Shown here: positions 5,899 through 12,619 of the stretch, piece by piece
How the letters are laid out: each line of letters begins with the position of its first letter
How positions within the stretch are numbered: position 1 is the first letter of the stretch
Assembly (NCBI GenBank): GCA_002493395.1
Contig: DKYS01000041.1
Coordinates: 1-12,662, forward strand
Source of the DNA: Turicibacter sp. UBA7094
GTDB lineage: Bacteria > Bacillota_I > Bacilli_A > MOL361 > Turicibacteraceae
Direction: 5' to 3'
Length of the DNA: 12,662 bases
Made by a program: the position numbers and the translations under genes
The notes under the pieces: generated by a model
What the model was told of the DNA's origin: nothing
Seen by the model: the letters and a program-made list of their open reading frames with translations, nothing else
Database searches by the model: none

Positions 5899-5934
5899 CA
5901 TTTCGACAAATTTTATCATCAAATAATTTGAAAG

Positions 5935-5954
5935 AAAAAACGCCTCAACAGGCG
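5935..5954 (-). terminator. Rho-independent terminator after the antiporter gene
   Basis: On the minus strand CGCCTGTTGAGGCG (5954-5941) forms a 5-bp stem, lengthened by AA/TT pairs, and is followed by a six-base T-tract. It starts within 10 bases of the antiporter stop. The plus strand also gives T residues after the stem, so it could work both ways, though no plus-strand gene is seen. Confidence 0.85.
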
Positions 5955-5960
5955 TTTTGT

Positions 5961-7160
5961 TTATGAACGGTGTAACCGTCTTGGCGTTCGTTTCGAACGA
6001 AACGCCCAATTTAAGAAAATCGGCGTCATCACTGTCGTTACGACAACCATTAAAACAACTGGAGCAAAAAAGGCGGTTCCCATCAATCCCACTGCGGCCC
6101 CTTTACTCGCCACAATTAAGGCAACTTCTCCCCTTGAGACCATGCCAACTCCAATCTGCAACGACTCTTGTTTCGAGTAATGACACATTCTTGCTCCAAG
6201 TGCACAACCGATAATTTTTGAAGCAATCGCCACGATAACCAATAAAATCGTGAACCAGAAGAAATCCGGTGTCATCCCCCCTAAATCGACTTGAATCCCG
6301 ATACTCGCAAAAAAGATTGGCGAAAGTAACATATAGGAAATAATCTCAAAGCGAGACGTAATATAAGGCACACACGGAGAATTAGACAAAATTAATCCCG
6401 CAATAAAGGCTCCCGTAATATCGGCAACCCCGAAAAACTCCTCCGCACAAAAAGAGAGCAACAAACAAAAAACAAATGCGATAATGACAAACCGTCGCAT
6501 ATCCTTATGATACCCCTTCACCCAATGACTATAGAGGCGATAGAAAATAATCCCCGCCCCAATCGCGAAGATGAAAAACAACACAATCTTTCCAAGAACC
6601 ATTCCCACATTGACAGAAGCATCCGCACAACTTGTCACAACCGTTAACGCAATAATCCCCAAAATATCATCAATAATCGCGGCCCCTAAAATAGCATTTC
6701 CCGCTCTTGTATTCAAACATCCTAACTCTTTCAGTGTTTCAACCGTAATACTCACTGAGGTCGCCGTTAAAATGACCCCCATAAAAATATTTTGTAACAA
6801 CACATTCGCCTCTTCCGGCCCACTTTCATGATTATAAAAAGAAATCAGTAAGAAACCGAGTAACAGTGGCACCAAGACCCCAAAAAGGGCAATGATAAAC
6901 GATGCCTTCCCGGTTCTTTTTAACTCCGACAAATCCGTTTCCAGTCCTGCCGTAAACATTAAGACGATGACTCCCATTTCAGCCACCTGTTTAATAAAGT
7001 CTGTTTCATGCAAAATATTTAGCACCGCTGGGCCAAGAAAAAGACCCGCCAATAAAGCACCCACCACTTGTGGCATAGAAAACTTCTTCGTGAGTAATCC
7101 TAATATTTTAGTACTCAGTAAGATCACAGCCACATCAAATAAAAACTTATACGATAACAT
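5961..7160 (-). CDS. Monovalent cation:proton antiporter, CPA2 family (NapA-like)
   Basis: This is an integral membrane Na+/H+ or K+/H+ exchanger for ion and pH balance, 399 residues and about 12-13 membrane segments. Family marks are the early LLAGLFLGPAVL (37-48), LMFTAGLETDL (67-77), the TATSVS stretch of the discontinuous helix near 132-137, the paired aspartates Asp164-Asp165 in AAIIDDILG (electrogenic ion-binding site), then GAFIAGL, SPIFFASIGIQVDL, and MVSRGEVALI near the end. There is no C-terminal TrkA-N domain, so it is the short, NapA-like form rather than Kef-like. The frame continues upstream for 51 basic, low-complexity codons, but ATG 7160 with GGAG 9 bases before it gives the normal N-terminus. 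It has its own terminators on both sides and is probably monocistronic. A 6-bp inverted repeat (7206-7221) is in its leader. Which cation it moves is not decided by sequence. Confidence 0.92.
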   Translation of the reverse strand: MLSYKFLFDVAVILLSTKILGLLTKKFSMPQVVGALLAGLFLGPAVLNILHETDFIKQVAEMGVIVLMFTAGLETDLSELKRTGKASFIIALFGVLVPLLLGFLLISFYNHESGPEEANVLLQNIFMGVILTATSVSITVETLKELGCLNTRAGNAILGAAIIDDILGIIALTVVTSCADASVNVGMVLGKIVLFFIFAIGAGIIFYRLYSHWVKGYHKDMRRFVIIAFVFCLLLSFCAEEFFGVADITGAFIAGLILSNSPCVPYITSRFEIISYMLLSPIFFASIGIQVDLGGMTPDFFWFTILLVIVAIASKIIGCALGARMCHYSKQESLQIGVGMVSRGEVALIVASKGAAVGLMGTAFFAPVVLMVVVTTVMTPIFLNWAFRSKRTPRRLHRS

Positions 7161-7205
7161 CTCTTTCACTCCATTCCCTACAAAAAGAACTCTTTTTTTA
7201 TTAAA

Positions 7206-7221
7206 CGTGAGACTTCTCACG
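7206..7221. repeat. Inverted repeat in the antiporter leader
   Basis: CGTGAG (7206-7211) and CTCACG (7216-7221) are perfect inverted arms with a 4-base spacer, about 45 bases upstream of the antiporter start. It could be an operator or a small leader hairpin. No T-tract follows it on the minus strand. Confidence 0.35.
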
Positions 7222-7245
7222 CATCTCTTTCTATTTATATGCAAC

Positions 7246-7280
7246 AAAAAGGCACCATCAGAACTTGACGATGCCTTTTT
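7246..7280 (-). terminator. Rho-independent terminator after the split chromate transporter genes
   Basis: As minus-strand RNA, 7280-7267 pairs with 7259-7246 over 14 bp including two G-U wobbles, with a 7-base loop and the T residues at its 3' side. On the plus strand the same positions would be C-A mismatches, so the hairpin is shaped for minus-strand RNA. It lies 23 bases past the stop of the second transporter half. Confidence 0.85.
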
Positions 7281-7302
7281 ATTTATCTTCTTTTTGTAAC
7301 GA

Positions 7303-7866
7303 TTAAAGTCCAATTACGATTCCAACAATCGCCCCTAAGGCAATAAAGAAAATCGGATGCTTCTTAATTTTTGTAATTAACACATACATGACGACAAAAA
7401 GGACGGCTGCTTTCCAATTTAAAAAGTCGGCAAATTGATGCGTGACATTAAATCGATCGAGCGTTAAAACAGCAATTTTAAAAACACCAAATCCGGCCAC
7501 TGCAATTAACCCCGCAACCGCTGGACGAAGGGCGTAAAAAATAGCTTGCACCGCTCGACTTTGTTTAAACTTATTTAACACGTGAGCGACAATAATAATG
7601 ACAATAACAGAAGGTGTCACCAGTCCAACCGTCGCAATCAGTCCCCCTAATATCCCTGCCGCATTAAACCCGGCATACGTCGCCATATTAATTCCAATCG
7701 GCCCAGGTGTCGATTGCGAAACGGCAATCATATTTCCAAGCATCGCTTCATCAAACCATGGATACTTTCCTGCTAATTCTGACAAGAAAGGTAACGTTGC
7801 TAATCCACCACCGACTGCAAACAATCCAATCTTAAAAAACTCTAAAAATAATAACAAATAAGTCAT
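7303..7866 (-). CDS. Chromate transporter (CHR family), second half-length subunit
   Basis: This is a half-size CHR/ChrA protein of 187 residues with about six membrane segments. The diagnostic N-terminal motif FKIGLFAVGGGLATLPFL (residues 11-28) and the QSTPGPIGINMATYAGF loop (51-67) are both present. CHR proteins were named for chromate efflux, but many bacterial pairs have no tested substrate and may carry sulfate or other anions. Its ATG overlaps the stop codon of the first half gene by one base (TAATG), so translation is coupled and the two products most likely assemble as a heterodimer equal to one full-length ChrA of about 400 residues. A terminator follows. Family call is firm; chromate as substrate is not shown. 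Confidence 0.92.
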   Translation of the reverse strand: MTYLLLFLEFFKIGLFAVGGGLATLPFLSELAGKYPWFDEAMLGNMIAVSQSTPGPIGINMATYAGFNAAGILGGLIATVGLVTPSVIVIIIVAHVLNKFKQSRAVQAIFYALRPAVAGLIAVAGFGVFKIAVLTLDRFNVTHQFADFLNWKAAVLFVVMYVLITKIKKHPIFFIALGAIVGIVIGL

Positions 7867-8408
7867 TAAGCCTCATTCCCCTTTCTTCCTTTAACAACTA
7901 ATCCAATCAGAGCAGCGGCAACCACAATAAAAGCAGGTGAAATATTCGTTAAAATTCCGATTAAAATTGTTGCAATCGCAATGAACAAACAAATTCGATC
8001 CACAACAGCCCCTTTCCAAAGCTTAATAACTGCTGTCAACACAAGGACACAAACAGCCACGCGAATCCCATTAAACGCATGTTGAACAAGCGCAATTTCT
8101 GCAAAAGATTGTAAAAACGCCGCTAAAACCATGATAATAACGAGTGACGGGAAAACAACACCTGAAGTGGCTACAATCGCCCCTAAAATTCCATGATGCT
8201 TATAACCAATAAACGTCGCCGTATTCACGGCAATAATTCCTGGGGTACATTGCCCCACAGCGTAATAATCCATAACCTCTTCCTCAGTGACCCACTTTTT
8301 CGTTTCCACAACTTCCTTTTGAAGCATCGGTAACATCGCATAGCCACCACCAAATGTCAATCCTCCAATTCGGCAAAACGTCCAAAACAAATCAAAATAA
8401 TCTTTCAT
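7866..8408 (-). CDS. Chromate transporter (CHR family), first half-length subunit
   Basis: This product is 180 residues with about six hydrophobic segments. The motif FCRIGGLTFGGGYAMLPML (residues 8-26) and GQCTPGIIAVNTATFIGY mark it as the N-terminal-type half of a split CHR transporter. The frame is open 15 codons upstream, but ATG 8408 has GGAGGG 8 bases before it and gives the normal start MKDYFDLFW, so I use that. It is followed by the second half with a 1-base overlap. Both halves keep the FGGG and PG signature, as expected if short CHR genes are duplicated halves inserted in opposite orientations. A weak promoter may lie at about 8437-8465 (TATACT with a poor -35). There is no adjacent ChrB-like regulator, so regulation is unclear. 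Confidence 0.92.
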   Translation of the reverse strand: MKDYFDLFWTFCRIGGLTFGGGYAMLPMLQKEVVETKKWVTEEEVMDYYAVGQCTPGIIAVNTATFIGYKHHGILGAIVATSGVVFPSLVIIMVLAAFLQSFAEIALVQHAFNGIRVAVCVLVLTAVIKLWKGAVVDRICLFIAIATILIGILTNISPAFIVVAAALIGLVVKGRKGNEA

Positions 8409-8501
8409 ACATAAAACCCTCCAACACACAAATTCACTTCTTAGTATAGACAAAACTCCAACTTTTAAACGTGATTTTTATCCTTTAAAAAATGATCTAT
8501 T

Positions 8502-8735
8502 TTAATGATTTGAAGAGGTGTGACAGATTTGAAAATAAAAACCAACTCCCGCTCCGATTAACACACCTATCAATTTTATCCACCCCAGTTGTAAAAATTC
8601 CATCTCTAACCCGCGTGAAATAATCGTCATCACGATTACAGAAACAACTAATCCCCCTAAGACTCCCCATGTGATATAATCCCGCTCCATTTTCTGCTGT
8701 CCTTGCGGACCTTTTTCTACTTGTACTGGTTTCAA
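8502..8735 (-). CDS. Small two-helix membrane protein (77 aa), unknown function
   Basis: Family not recognised. Residues 1-20 are polar (MKPVQVEKGPQGQQKMERDY, first residue from TTG). Two hydrophobic helices follow, about 22-41 and 50-70, each with a glycine-rich face (GVLGGLVVS; LIGVLIGAGVGFYF), then a short tail with Cys and His (ICHTSSNH). The start is TTG at 8735: AGGAGG sits 7 bases upstream, whereas the internal ATG (Met16) has no ribosome binding site. A near-consensus sigma-A promoter (8781-8809) lies 46 bases upstream. No clear terminator separates it from the transporter genes 94 bases downstream, so read-through into them is possible. Coding is well supported; function is unknown. 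Confidence 0.7.
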   Translation of the reverse strand: MKPVQVEKGPQGQQKMERDYITWGVLGGLVVSVIVMTIISRGLEMEFLQLGWIKLIGVLIGAGVGFYFQICHTSSNH

Positions 8736-8780
8736 CTGGATTCCTCCTAGTGAGAAGATTGACTCTTACGAGCCGAAACT

Positions 8781-8809
8781 ATTATAAAAGATATTCCTCA
8801 ATCTGTAAA
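8781..8809 (-). promoter_or_regulatory. Sigma-A promoter of the small membrane protein gene
   Basis: On the minus strand TTTACA (8809-8804) and a perfect TATAAT (8786-8781) are spaced by 17 bases. The TTG start of the 77-aa gene is 46 bases downstream. This is one of the best promoters in the window. Confidence 0.78.
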
Positions 8810-8958
8810 TATGTTAAAAAAACGACATTTAAGGAAAACGTTCGTCATTTTCAGTTTTAACCTAGGAGTTCCTTATAAGACTTAATTATCACCCTCGTTG
8901 TCTACTAATAGAGAAATTAAAGCTAAAAATTTAATCATTCACAACTAGACTTTTAAGC
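8810..8958. other. Intergenic stretch without a gene
   Basis: This is most of a 358-base gap (8736-9093) between the bacteriocin operon and the small membrane protein gene. It is AT-rich. A 24-codon plus-strand frame at 8811 has no ribosome binding site. Apart from the promoter at 8781-8809, the terminator at 8959-9000 and the small frame at 8989-9084, I see nothing in it. Confidence 0.5.
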
Positions 8959-9000
8959 AAAAAATAAAAGGAATCAAGCCATTTAAGCCTAACTCCTTTT
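8959..9000 (-). terminator. Rho-independent terminator of the bacteriocin/ABC operon
   Basis: As minus-strand RNA, 9000-8987 pairs with 8979-8966 over 14 bp including three G-U wobbles, with a 7-base loop. It is followed by a TATTTTTTG tail. The wobble pairs make it stable only as minus-strand RNA. It lies about 95 bases after the 154-aa gene. Confidence 0.85.
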
Positions 9001-9084
9001 GATGACATGGATAGAATTCCCCCATGTTTCCTCATTATAAAAAAACATTTTTCCATCAATAAAGAGAGGTTCTAATCCTCCCAT
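8989..9084 (-). CDS. Possible 31-aa ORF or gene remnant at the end of the bacteriocin operon
   Basis: An ATG at 9084, in frame with and just after the stop of the 154-aa gene (two stops intervene), opens a 31-codon frame starting MGGLEPLFIDGKMFFYNEET and ending IHVIKRS. The composition looks like globular protein rather than random AT-rich sequence. There is no good ribosome binding site, and its end runs into the terminator stem. It may be the leftover C-terminus of a decayed gene or a very small real product. Confidence 0.22.
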   Translation of the reverse strand: MGGLEPLFIDGKMFFYNEETWGNSIHVIKRS

Positions 9085-9093
9085 TTACAAGGC

Positions 9094-9558
9094 TTAAAGC
9101 CCCCATTCCTCTTTAGCAAGCTCACGCATGTTAACAAGCTCTGCATGATGTTGTTCTAATAATTGTTCAACAGTTTCCCGTTCATCGGATAGAAATTGAT
9201 TTTTCTTCGTCTCTAAATAATTCATATTCTCATCAACGTAGACCTCATACCCGATTCCTTGATCAACAAGCGTCACACCGTATTCTTTTATTTCTTTAGC
9301 GAATAACCCAGGCCACATAATAATTGCTAACGTATCCTCTAAATTTCCGATTGCTACATTTCCTGTGAACTGAGGATACTTAGGTAAAGATACCGTATAC
9401 TGTGCTTGATCCGTTGTTTTGCCATAGGCCGTAAAGTATAAATCATACCCTTCACAATAAGGTTCATATGCTTTTTGATTCACATACCATACCCCATGAA
9501 AAATAAGTAGACTAACAACAATTATCCCAATAACTGCATAGACTTTTTTTAACTTCAT
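9094..9558 (-). CDS. Membrane-anchored protein of unknown function in the lactococcin 972-like operon (154 aa)
   Basis: Family not recognised. One N-terminal hydrophobic helix (about residues 6-24, AVIGIIVVSLLIFHGVWYV) follows a short basic start MKLKK, consistent with a signal anchor. The remaining 130 residues would be outside the membrane: a beta-rich part (about 34-110, with single Cys35), then a charged helical, possibly coiled-coil tail (about 115-154) rich in Glu and Leu. No lipobox follows the helix. Its ATG overlaps the stop of the ATPase gene by 4 bases, so it is the last translationally coupled member of the operon, before the terminator. Placement suggests an accessory role in immunity or in handling the exported bacteriocin, for example a membrane-attached binding protein. 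This is inference from context only. Confidence 0.8.
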   Translation of the reverse strand: MKLKKVYAVIGIIVVSLLIFHGVWYVNQKAYEPYCEGYDLYFTAYGKTTDQAQYTVSLPKYPQFTGNVAIGNLEDTLAIIMWPGLFAKEIKEYGVTLVDQGIGYEVYVDENMNYLETKKNQFLSDERETVEQLLEQHHAELVNMRELAKEEWGL

Positions 9559-10163
9559 AACTCAATCACCCGCTCTGCCATTTTTTTTATTTTTTCATCA
9601 TGTGTCACTAAAATAATCGTTTTCCCTTCTTGATGAAGTTCCTTTAAAATCTGCATGATCCGATTAGCATTTGCCTCATCTAAAGATCCTGTTGGCTCAT
9701 CCGCTAAAATAATTTCACTTTGTTTAAAAAATAGGCGTGCTAATGCCACACGTTGTTGTTCCCCACCAGATAGTGTATATACTTTTTGCTTTAAAACTCC
9801 AGAAAGTCCCACCCGTTTTAACGCTTCTTCCATCGTTAAGTTCGTGCGATCTTGCTTCCGAATAAGCTTTAAATTTTGTTCAACGGTCTTGTTTTCAACA
9901 AGTGCAAAATTTTGAAATAAAAAACCCAGTTTTTTTCGAAAATATTGCATCCTTTGTTTAGGCGTTACCATCGCTTCCCCATCAATCAATAATTTTCCAG
10001 AATCAAACGGCTCAATCATCCCAATCATATTTAATAACGTTGTTTTGCCGCAACCACTGACTCCCGAAAAGCAAACAAATTCACCAGATTCTATTTTAAA
10101 ATTAAAGTTTTCAAATAAAACACGACCTTCAAATCGCTTACTTAATTCAATCCCTTCAATCAT
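9555..10163 (-). CDS. ABC transporter ATP-binding protein, lactococcin 972-associated type
   Basis: This is the cytoplasmic ATPase subunit of an ABC transporter, 202 residues, a minimal one-domain form. Walker A is GVSGCGKTT (34-42), Q-loop Gln84 in FLFQNFALV, signature LSGGEQQRVALARL (131-144), Walker B IILADEP with catalytic Glu156, D-loop SLDE (160-163), and switch His188 in VTHD. It resembles the MacB/LolD-type ATPases, and in particular those found with lactococcin 972 bacteriocins. Its ATG overlaps the stop of the large membrane protein gene by 4 bases, and its own stop overlaps the next gene by 4 bases, which shows tight coupling. It most likely powers the DUF1430 membrane protein, in self-immunity and possibly export. 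Whether it moves the bacteriocin itself is not known from sequence; the bacteriocin has its own Sec signal peptide. Confidence 0.95.
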   Translation of the reverse strand: MIEGIELSKRFEGRVLFENFNFKIESGEFVCFSGVSGCGKTTLLNMIGMIEPFDSGKLLIDGEAMVTPKQRMQYFRKKLGFLFQNFALVENKTVEQNLKLIRKQDRTNLTMEEALKRVGLSGVLKQKVYTLSGGEQQRVALARLFFKQSEIILADEPTGSLDEANANRIMQILKELHQEGKTIILVTHDEKIKKMAERVIEL

Positions 10164-12121
10164 ATCCGCTCCCCCTTTAAAATGGATGCCATTTTTAATT
10201 TTTCTAATTGCTTTGTCTTATATCCGATATAAATCAGTTCAATCACGGTTAGAAAAAGACTCAATCCTATAAAGTAAACGTCTATTTCTATCAATAGAAA
10301 CTGACCAATAACCATTGCCAGTAAACAACTTATTAATGAAAGAAGCAGTGTTAACCCAACTAAAACTTTTTCTCTTTCAAACAAACTATACCCGAGTGTC
10401 TTTTTTAAAACCATTTCCATCGCTTTAAAGCTATATTCTAGCCGTAATACAAATAAAATCATGACACACTCAAGGGCAATCATAAAAATGGACAATAAGG
10501 CTGTTAATTTCATACAACGCTTAGCCATCGCCCAATTATACTGATACAACTCATACACATTCGTTTTCTTTAAAATTTGATTTTGTATTCCATATTCCTT
10601 AATAAATTCAGAAAATTCCTCATCAGATATATCATACATCACATCATAAGCATAATAGATCGCATTTCCAGTTGGGTCATGTTGAATCGTTGTTTGATTT
10701 AAAATGATAACAGGATTTTTTGAATAATGACTGCGATACGTATACATCGGGCCACTAATTCCAAGTAAGCGCACCTCTTCCTCATACGGAATAAACTCAA
10801 TCAACGACAAATCGGTAAATGCCTCCCCTAAATACATTCGTAGCACCATTTGAAGATACGCTTTAAAACTCGCCTCTTGTTTAATCGATGAAGGGGTGAG
10901 AATATAAACCTTCTCCTCCGTACATTGACTTAAAACATCTGCAATCGGACTATTTTGCTTAAGCAACTCATGTTTTGTTTGCTCATTAATTAAACGAACC
11001 GTGTGCTCTTCATCTGATAAATCAGCATACATCAAACTCCGATTTTCAAACGTCTGATGAAATTTTTGAATAATCTCACTCGTTCGTTCCCCCGTTAAAT
11101 CATCTTCTAACCGATAATTAATCTGATAATAAGCATAGTCTTCGTGTGCTTTAAAAAAATCCCGTTGCTGATAATAATCATACCCTTCGACAAAAACAAT
11201 TAAATTTAACGTGATTAATAACAGTGTAAGAACAAACGTCATAGCTTTTATGCCATAACTCACGAAAAGTAAGCCTTGACCATTTACATCTTTTGCTAAA
11301 TCTTTTTTTAGCTGATATCTCAAGCTAAACAGCCATAACACACCATTCAGTATCAAAAAGACGGCTAACATCCAAAAACTTAATGTAGACATAAACGTAA
11401 CATTTGAAACCTTAGATAATAAAAGACTTCCAAGGGCATAACTCCCGCTAAAAACAAATGTATCTGCTAAAATATTTCGCCAAACCAATTGACGAATATC
11501 CTCACCTAGCATGTAACGCACCATTCGTTCTTTTTTACTAATTAACATTTCATAAGAGGAGATGAGTAAAATAATCGCAAAACTTCCACCCCAAACAAGC
11601 ACTAAATTCGCTACCGTCTGTTGATCAGAAGAGTAAAGTTTTGGCATCCCCCCCGAATATTTATCAACCAACTCGGTTTTAAAGGCTCGTAATGTTTCAA
11701 CATCTTCTCCGATAAAATAACAAGATTTCATCTTCTTAATATCAAAAAATTCAGTAATCGGTCGTAACATGACCTCCGTTTTTCCAACAAATAAACTATC
11801 ATATTCTTGAGTTTTAATTTGGCGATTCTCTAAGCTTTTTAATGCACCTTCTGTTCCATAAATCTTAATTTCCTTTTTTATATCCGATGTTATCTCACCA
11901 TCTACAAAGAAAAAATCTACATCATAATGTTCGGCCGCTTCTAAAAAATCTGAAATAATCTCTGATGCCTCGGAAGTCGTCTCCTCAAAGACGAATGTTG
12001 CTTGATAATAGCTTTCTTGAAATTGATCTAAATGGAAAATAAATAGCTCCCCAGTAAAAATCAAACTCATGGCAATCAAAAGAATCCCAATGAGGTATTT
12101 CACCCACTTCACCCGACACAC
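10160..12121 (-). CDS. Bacteriocin-associated integral membrane (putative immunity) protein, DUF1430-like
   Basis: This is a large permease-like membrane protein of 653 residues, the size known for the family next to lactococcin 972 genes. Its layout is an N-terminal helix (about 8-28), an extracytoplasmic domain (30-170), a cluster of helices (about 171-193, 219-236, 245-267, 287-312), a second large extracytoplasmic domain (315-530), and three C-terminal helices (about 535-560, 587-612, 615-634). Two extracellular domains each flanked by helices recall two fused MacB/FtsX-like halves. The start is GTG 12121, with AAGGA 5 bases upstream; GTG at 12112 is an alternative. It follows the bacteriocin gene by 51 bases with a hairpin in between, and overlaps the ATPase gene by 4 bases. 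It is probably the membrane part of the immunity/export transporter. Family call rests on context, size and topology, and is good; the mechanism is unknown. Confidence 0.88.
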   Translation of the reverse strand: MCRVKWVKYLIGILLIAMSLIFTGELFIFHLDQFQESYYQATFVFEETTSEASEIISDFLEAAEHYDVDFFFVDGEITSDIKKEIKIYGTEGALKSLENRQIKTQEYDSLFVGKTEVMLRPITEFFDIKKMKSCYFIGEDVETLRAFKTELVDKYSGGMPKLYSSDQQTVANLVLVWGGSFAIILLISSYEMLISKKERMVRYMLGEDIRQLVWRNILADTFVFSGSYALGSLLLSKVSNVTFMSTLSFWMLAVFLILNGVLWLFSLRYQLKKDLAKDVNGQGLLFVSYGIKAMTFVLTLLLITLNLIVFVEGYDYYQQRDFFKAHEDYAYYQINYRLEDDLTGERTSEIIQKFHQTFENRSLMYADLSDEEHTVRLINEQTKHELLKQNSPIADVLSQCTEEKVYILTPSSIKQEASFKAYLQMVLRMYLGEAFTDLSLIEFIPYEEEVRLLGISGPMYTYRSHYSKNPVIILNQTTIQHDPTGNAIYYAYDVMYDISDEEFSEFIKEYGIQNQILKKTNVYELYQYNWAMAKRCMKLTALLSIFMIALECVMILFVLRLEYSFKAMEMVLKKTLGYSLFEREKVLVGLTLLLSLISCLLAMVIGQFLLIEIDVYFIGLSLFLTVIELIYIGYKTKQLEKLKMASILKGERI

Positions 12122-12138
12122 ACCCTTCCTTATACACT

Positions 12139-12167
12139 AAAAGTGCGAATATAACATTCGCACTTTT
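12139..12167 (-). terminator. Hairpin between bacteriocin gene and immunity genes (attenuator)
   Basis: AAAAGTGCGAAT (12139-12150) and ATTCGCACTTTT (12156-12167) form a perfect 12-bp stem with a 5-base loop. It begins 5 bases after the bacteriocin stop. On the minus strand the T run is only the four T's that end the stem, then AGTG, so termination is probably partial. This would leave more bacteriocin message than transporter message. It may also be a stability or processing element. Confidence 0.7.
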
Positions 12168-12172
12168 TCATC

Positions 12173-12523
12173 TTACCATTCACAACTATAAATCACCGTT
12201 TGTCCAGAATGAACCACTTCAAGCTTTGACCATTGACCGCCAAAAGAAGACCTAGAAGTATGAGCCCCTTTTCCATTTTGAATTTTAGCATAATGGCTTG
12301 CTGACGGATGATAGGCATACGCCGTATCCTCATTAATTAAAACAGTATTATATCCATACTGCAATTTACTTCCATTACTTCCGGTAGCCGTTTTTTCCCA
12401 AGCACTCGTAAAATTGCTAGTTACCGTTTTAGATACTGAACCTGCATGGGCCGTCAACCCCACACCACTTCCTAAAGCTATAACAGTCATTAATGCTAAT
12501 CCATAGTTTCCGATTTTTCTCAT
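12173..12523 (-). CDS. Lactococcin 972-family bacteriocin precursor
   Basis: This is a secreted antibacterial protein precursor of 116 residues. A classical Sec signal peptide is seen: basic start MRKIGNYG, hydrophobic core ALMTVIALGSGVGL, cleavage likely after AHA (residue 27), giving a mature protein of 89 residues. Lactococcin 972 itself is 66 residues mature, so this one is longer. Shared family traits are a Gly/Ser/Tyr/His-rich body (AYAYHPSASHYAKIQN), a late Gly-Trp segment (FGGQWSKLEVV) and the aromatic C-terminus (VIYSCEW; compare an aromatic NFW end in lactococcin 972). The single Cys near the end (Cys114) is unusual, as lactococcin 972 has none. GGAGG lies about 7 bases before the ATG. 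The family targets lipid II at the division septum; that activity here is by analogy. Next to it are the DUF1430 and ABC genes, the standard partner set. Confidence 0.9.
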   Translation of the reverse strand: MRKIGNYGLALMTVIALGSGVGLTAHAGSVSKTVTSNFTSAWEKTATGSNGSKLQYGYNTVLINEDTAYAYHPSASHYAKIQNGKGAHTSRSSFGGQWSKLEVVHSGQTVIYSCEW

Positions 12524-12545
12524 TTCCTAACCTCCATCTTAAATT

Positions 12546-12587
12546 TTTTAGTTATAGAGTCGTCCTCATTCATCTCTATAACTAAAA
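12546..12587. repeat. Perfect 14-bp inverted repeat in the bacteriocin leader
   Basis: TTTTAGTTATAGAG (12546-12559) and CTCTATAACTAAAA (12574-12587) are perfect inverted arms with a 14-base spacer. They lie between the predicted promoter (12591-12619) and the ribosome binding site of the bacteriocin gene, so the mRNA would begin with this hairpin. There is no T-tract suited to termination. It may be a 5' stabilising stem or a repressor operator. Confidence 0.7.
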
Positions 12588-12590
12588 TCT

Positions 12591-12619
12591 ATCATAGAAA
12601 CACCCTCATAAATTGTAAT
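12591..12619 (-). promoter_or_regulatory. Predicted sigma-A promoter of the bacteriocin operon
   Basis: On the minus strand ATTACA (12619-12614; 4 of 6 consensus bases) is followed after 17 bases by TATGAT (12596-12591). Transcription would start next to the 14-bp inverted repeat, about 65 bases upstream of the bacteriocin start codon. Confidence 0.5.

Noticed and set aside
6571..7299. Plus-strand open frames opposite the antiporter gene
   Set aside because: Antisense shadows of a clear CPA2 antiporter; no ribosome binding sites or family features.
7161..7313. 51-residue N-terminal extension of the antiporter
   Set aside because: The extension is basic low-complexity sequence that crosses the upstream terminator; the internal ATG has a ribosome binding site and matches the family N-terminus.
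8811..8885. Plus-strand 24-codon frame in the gap before the bacteriocin operon
   Set aside because: No ribosome binding site, no promoter and no recognisable feature.
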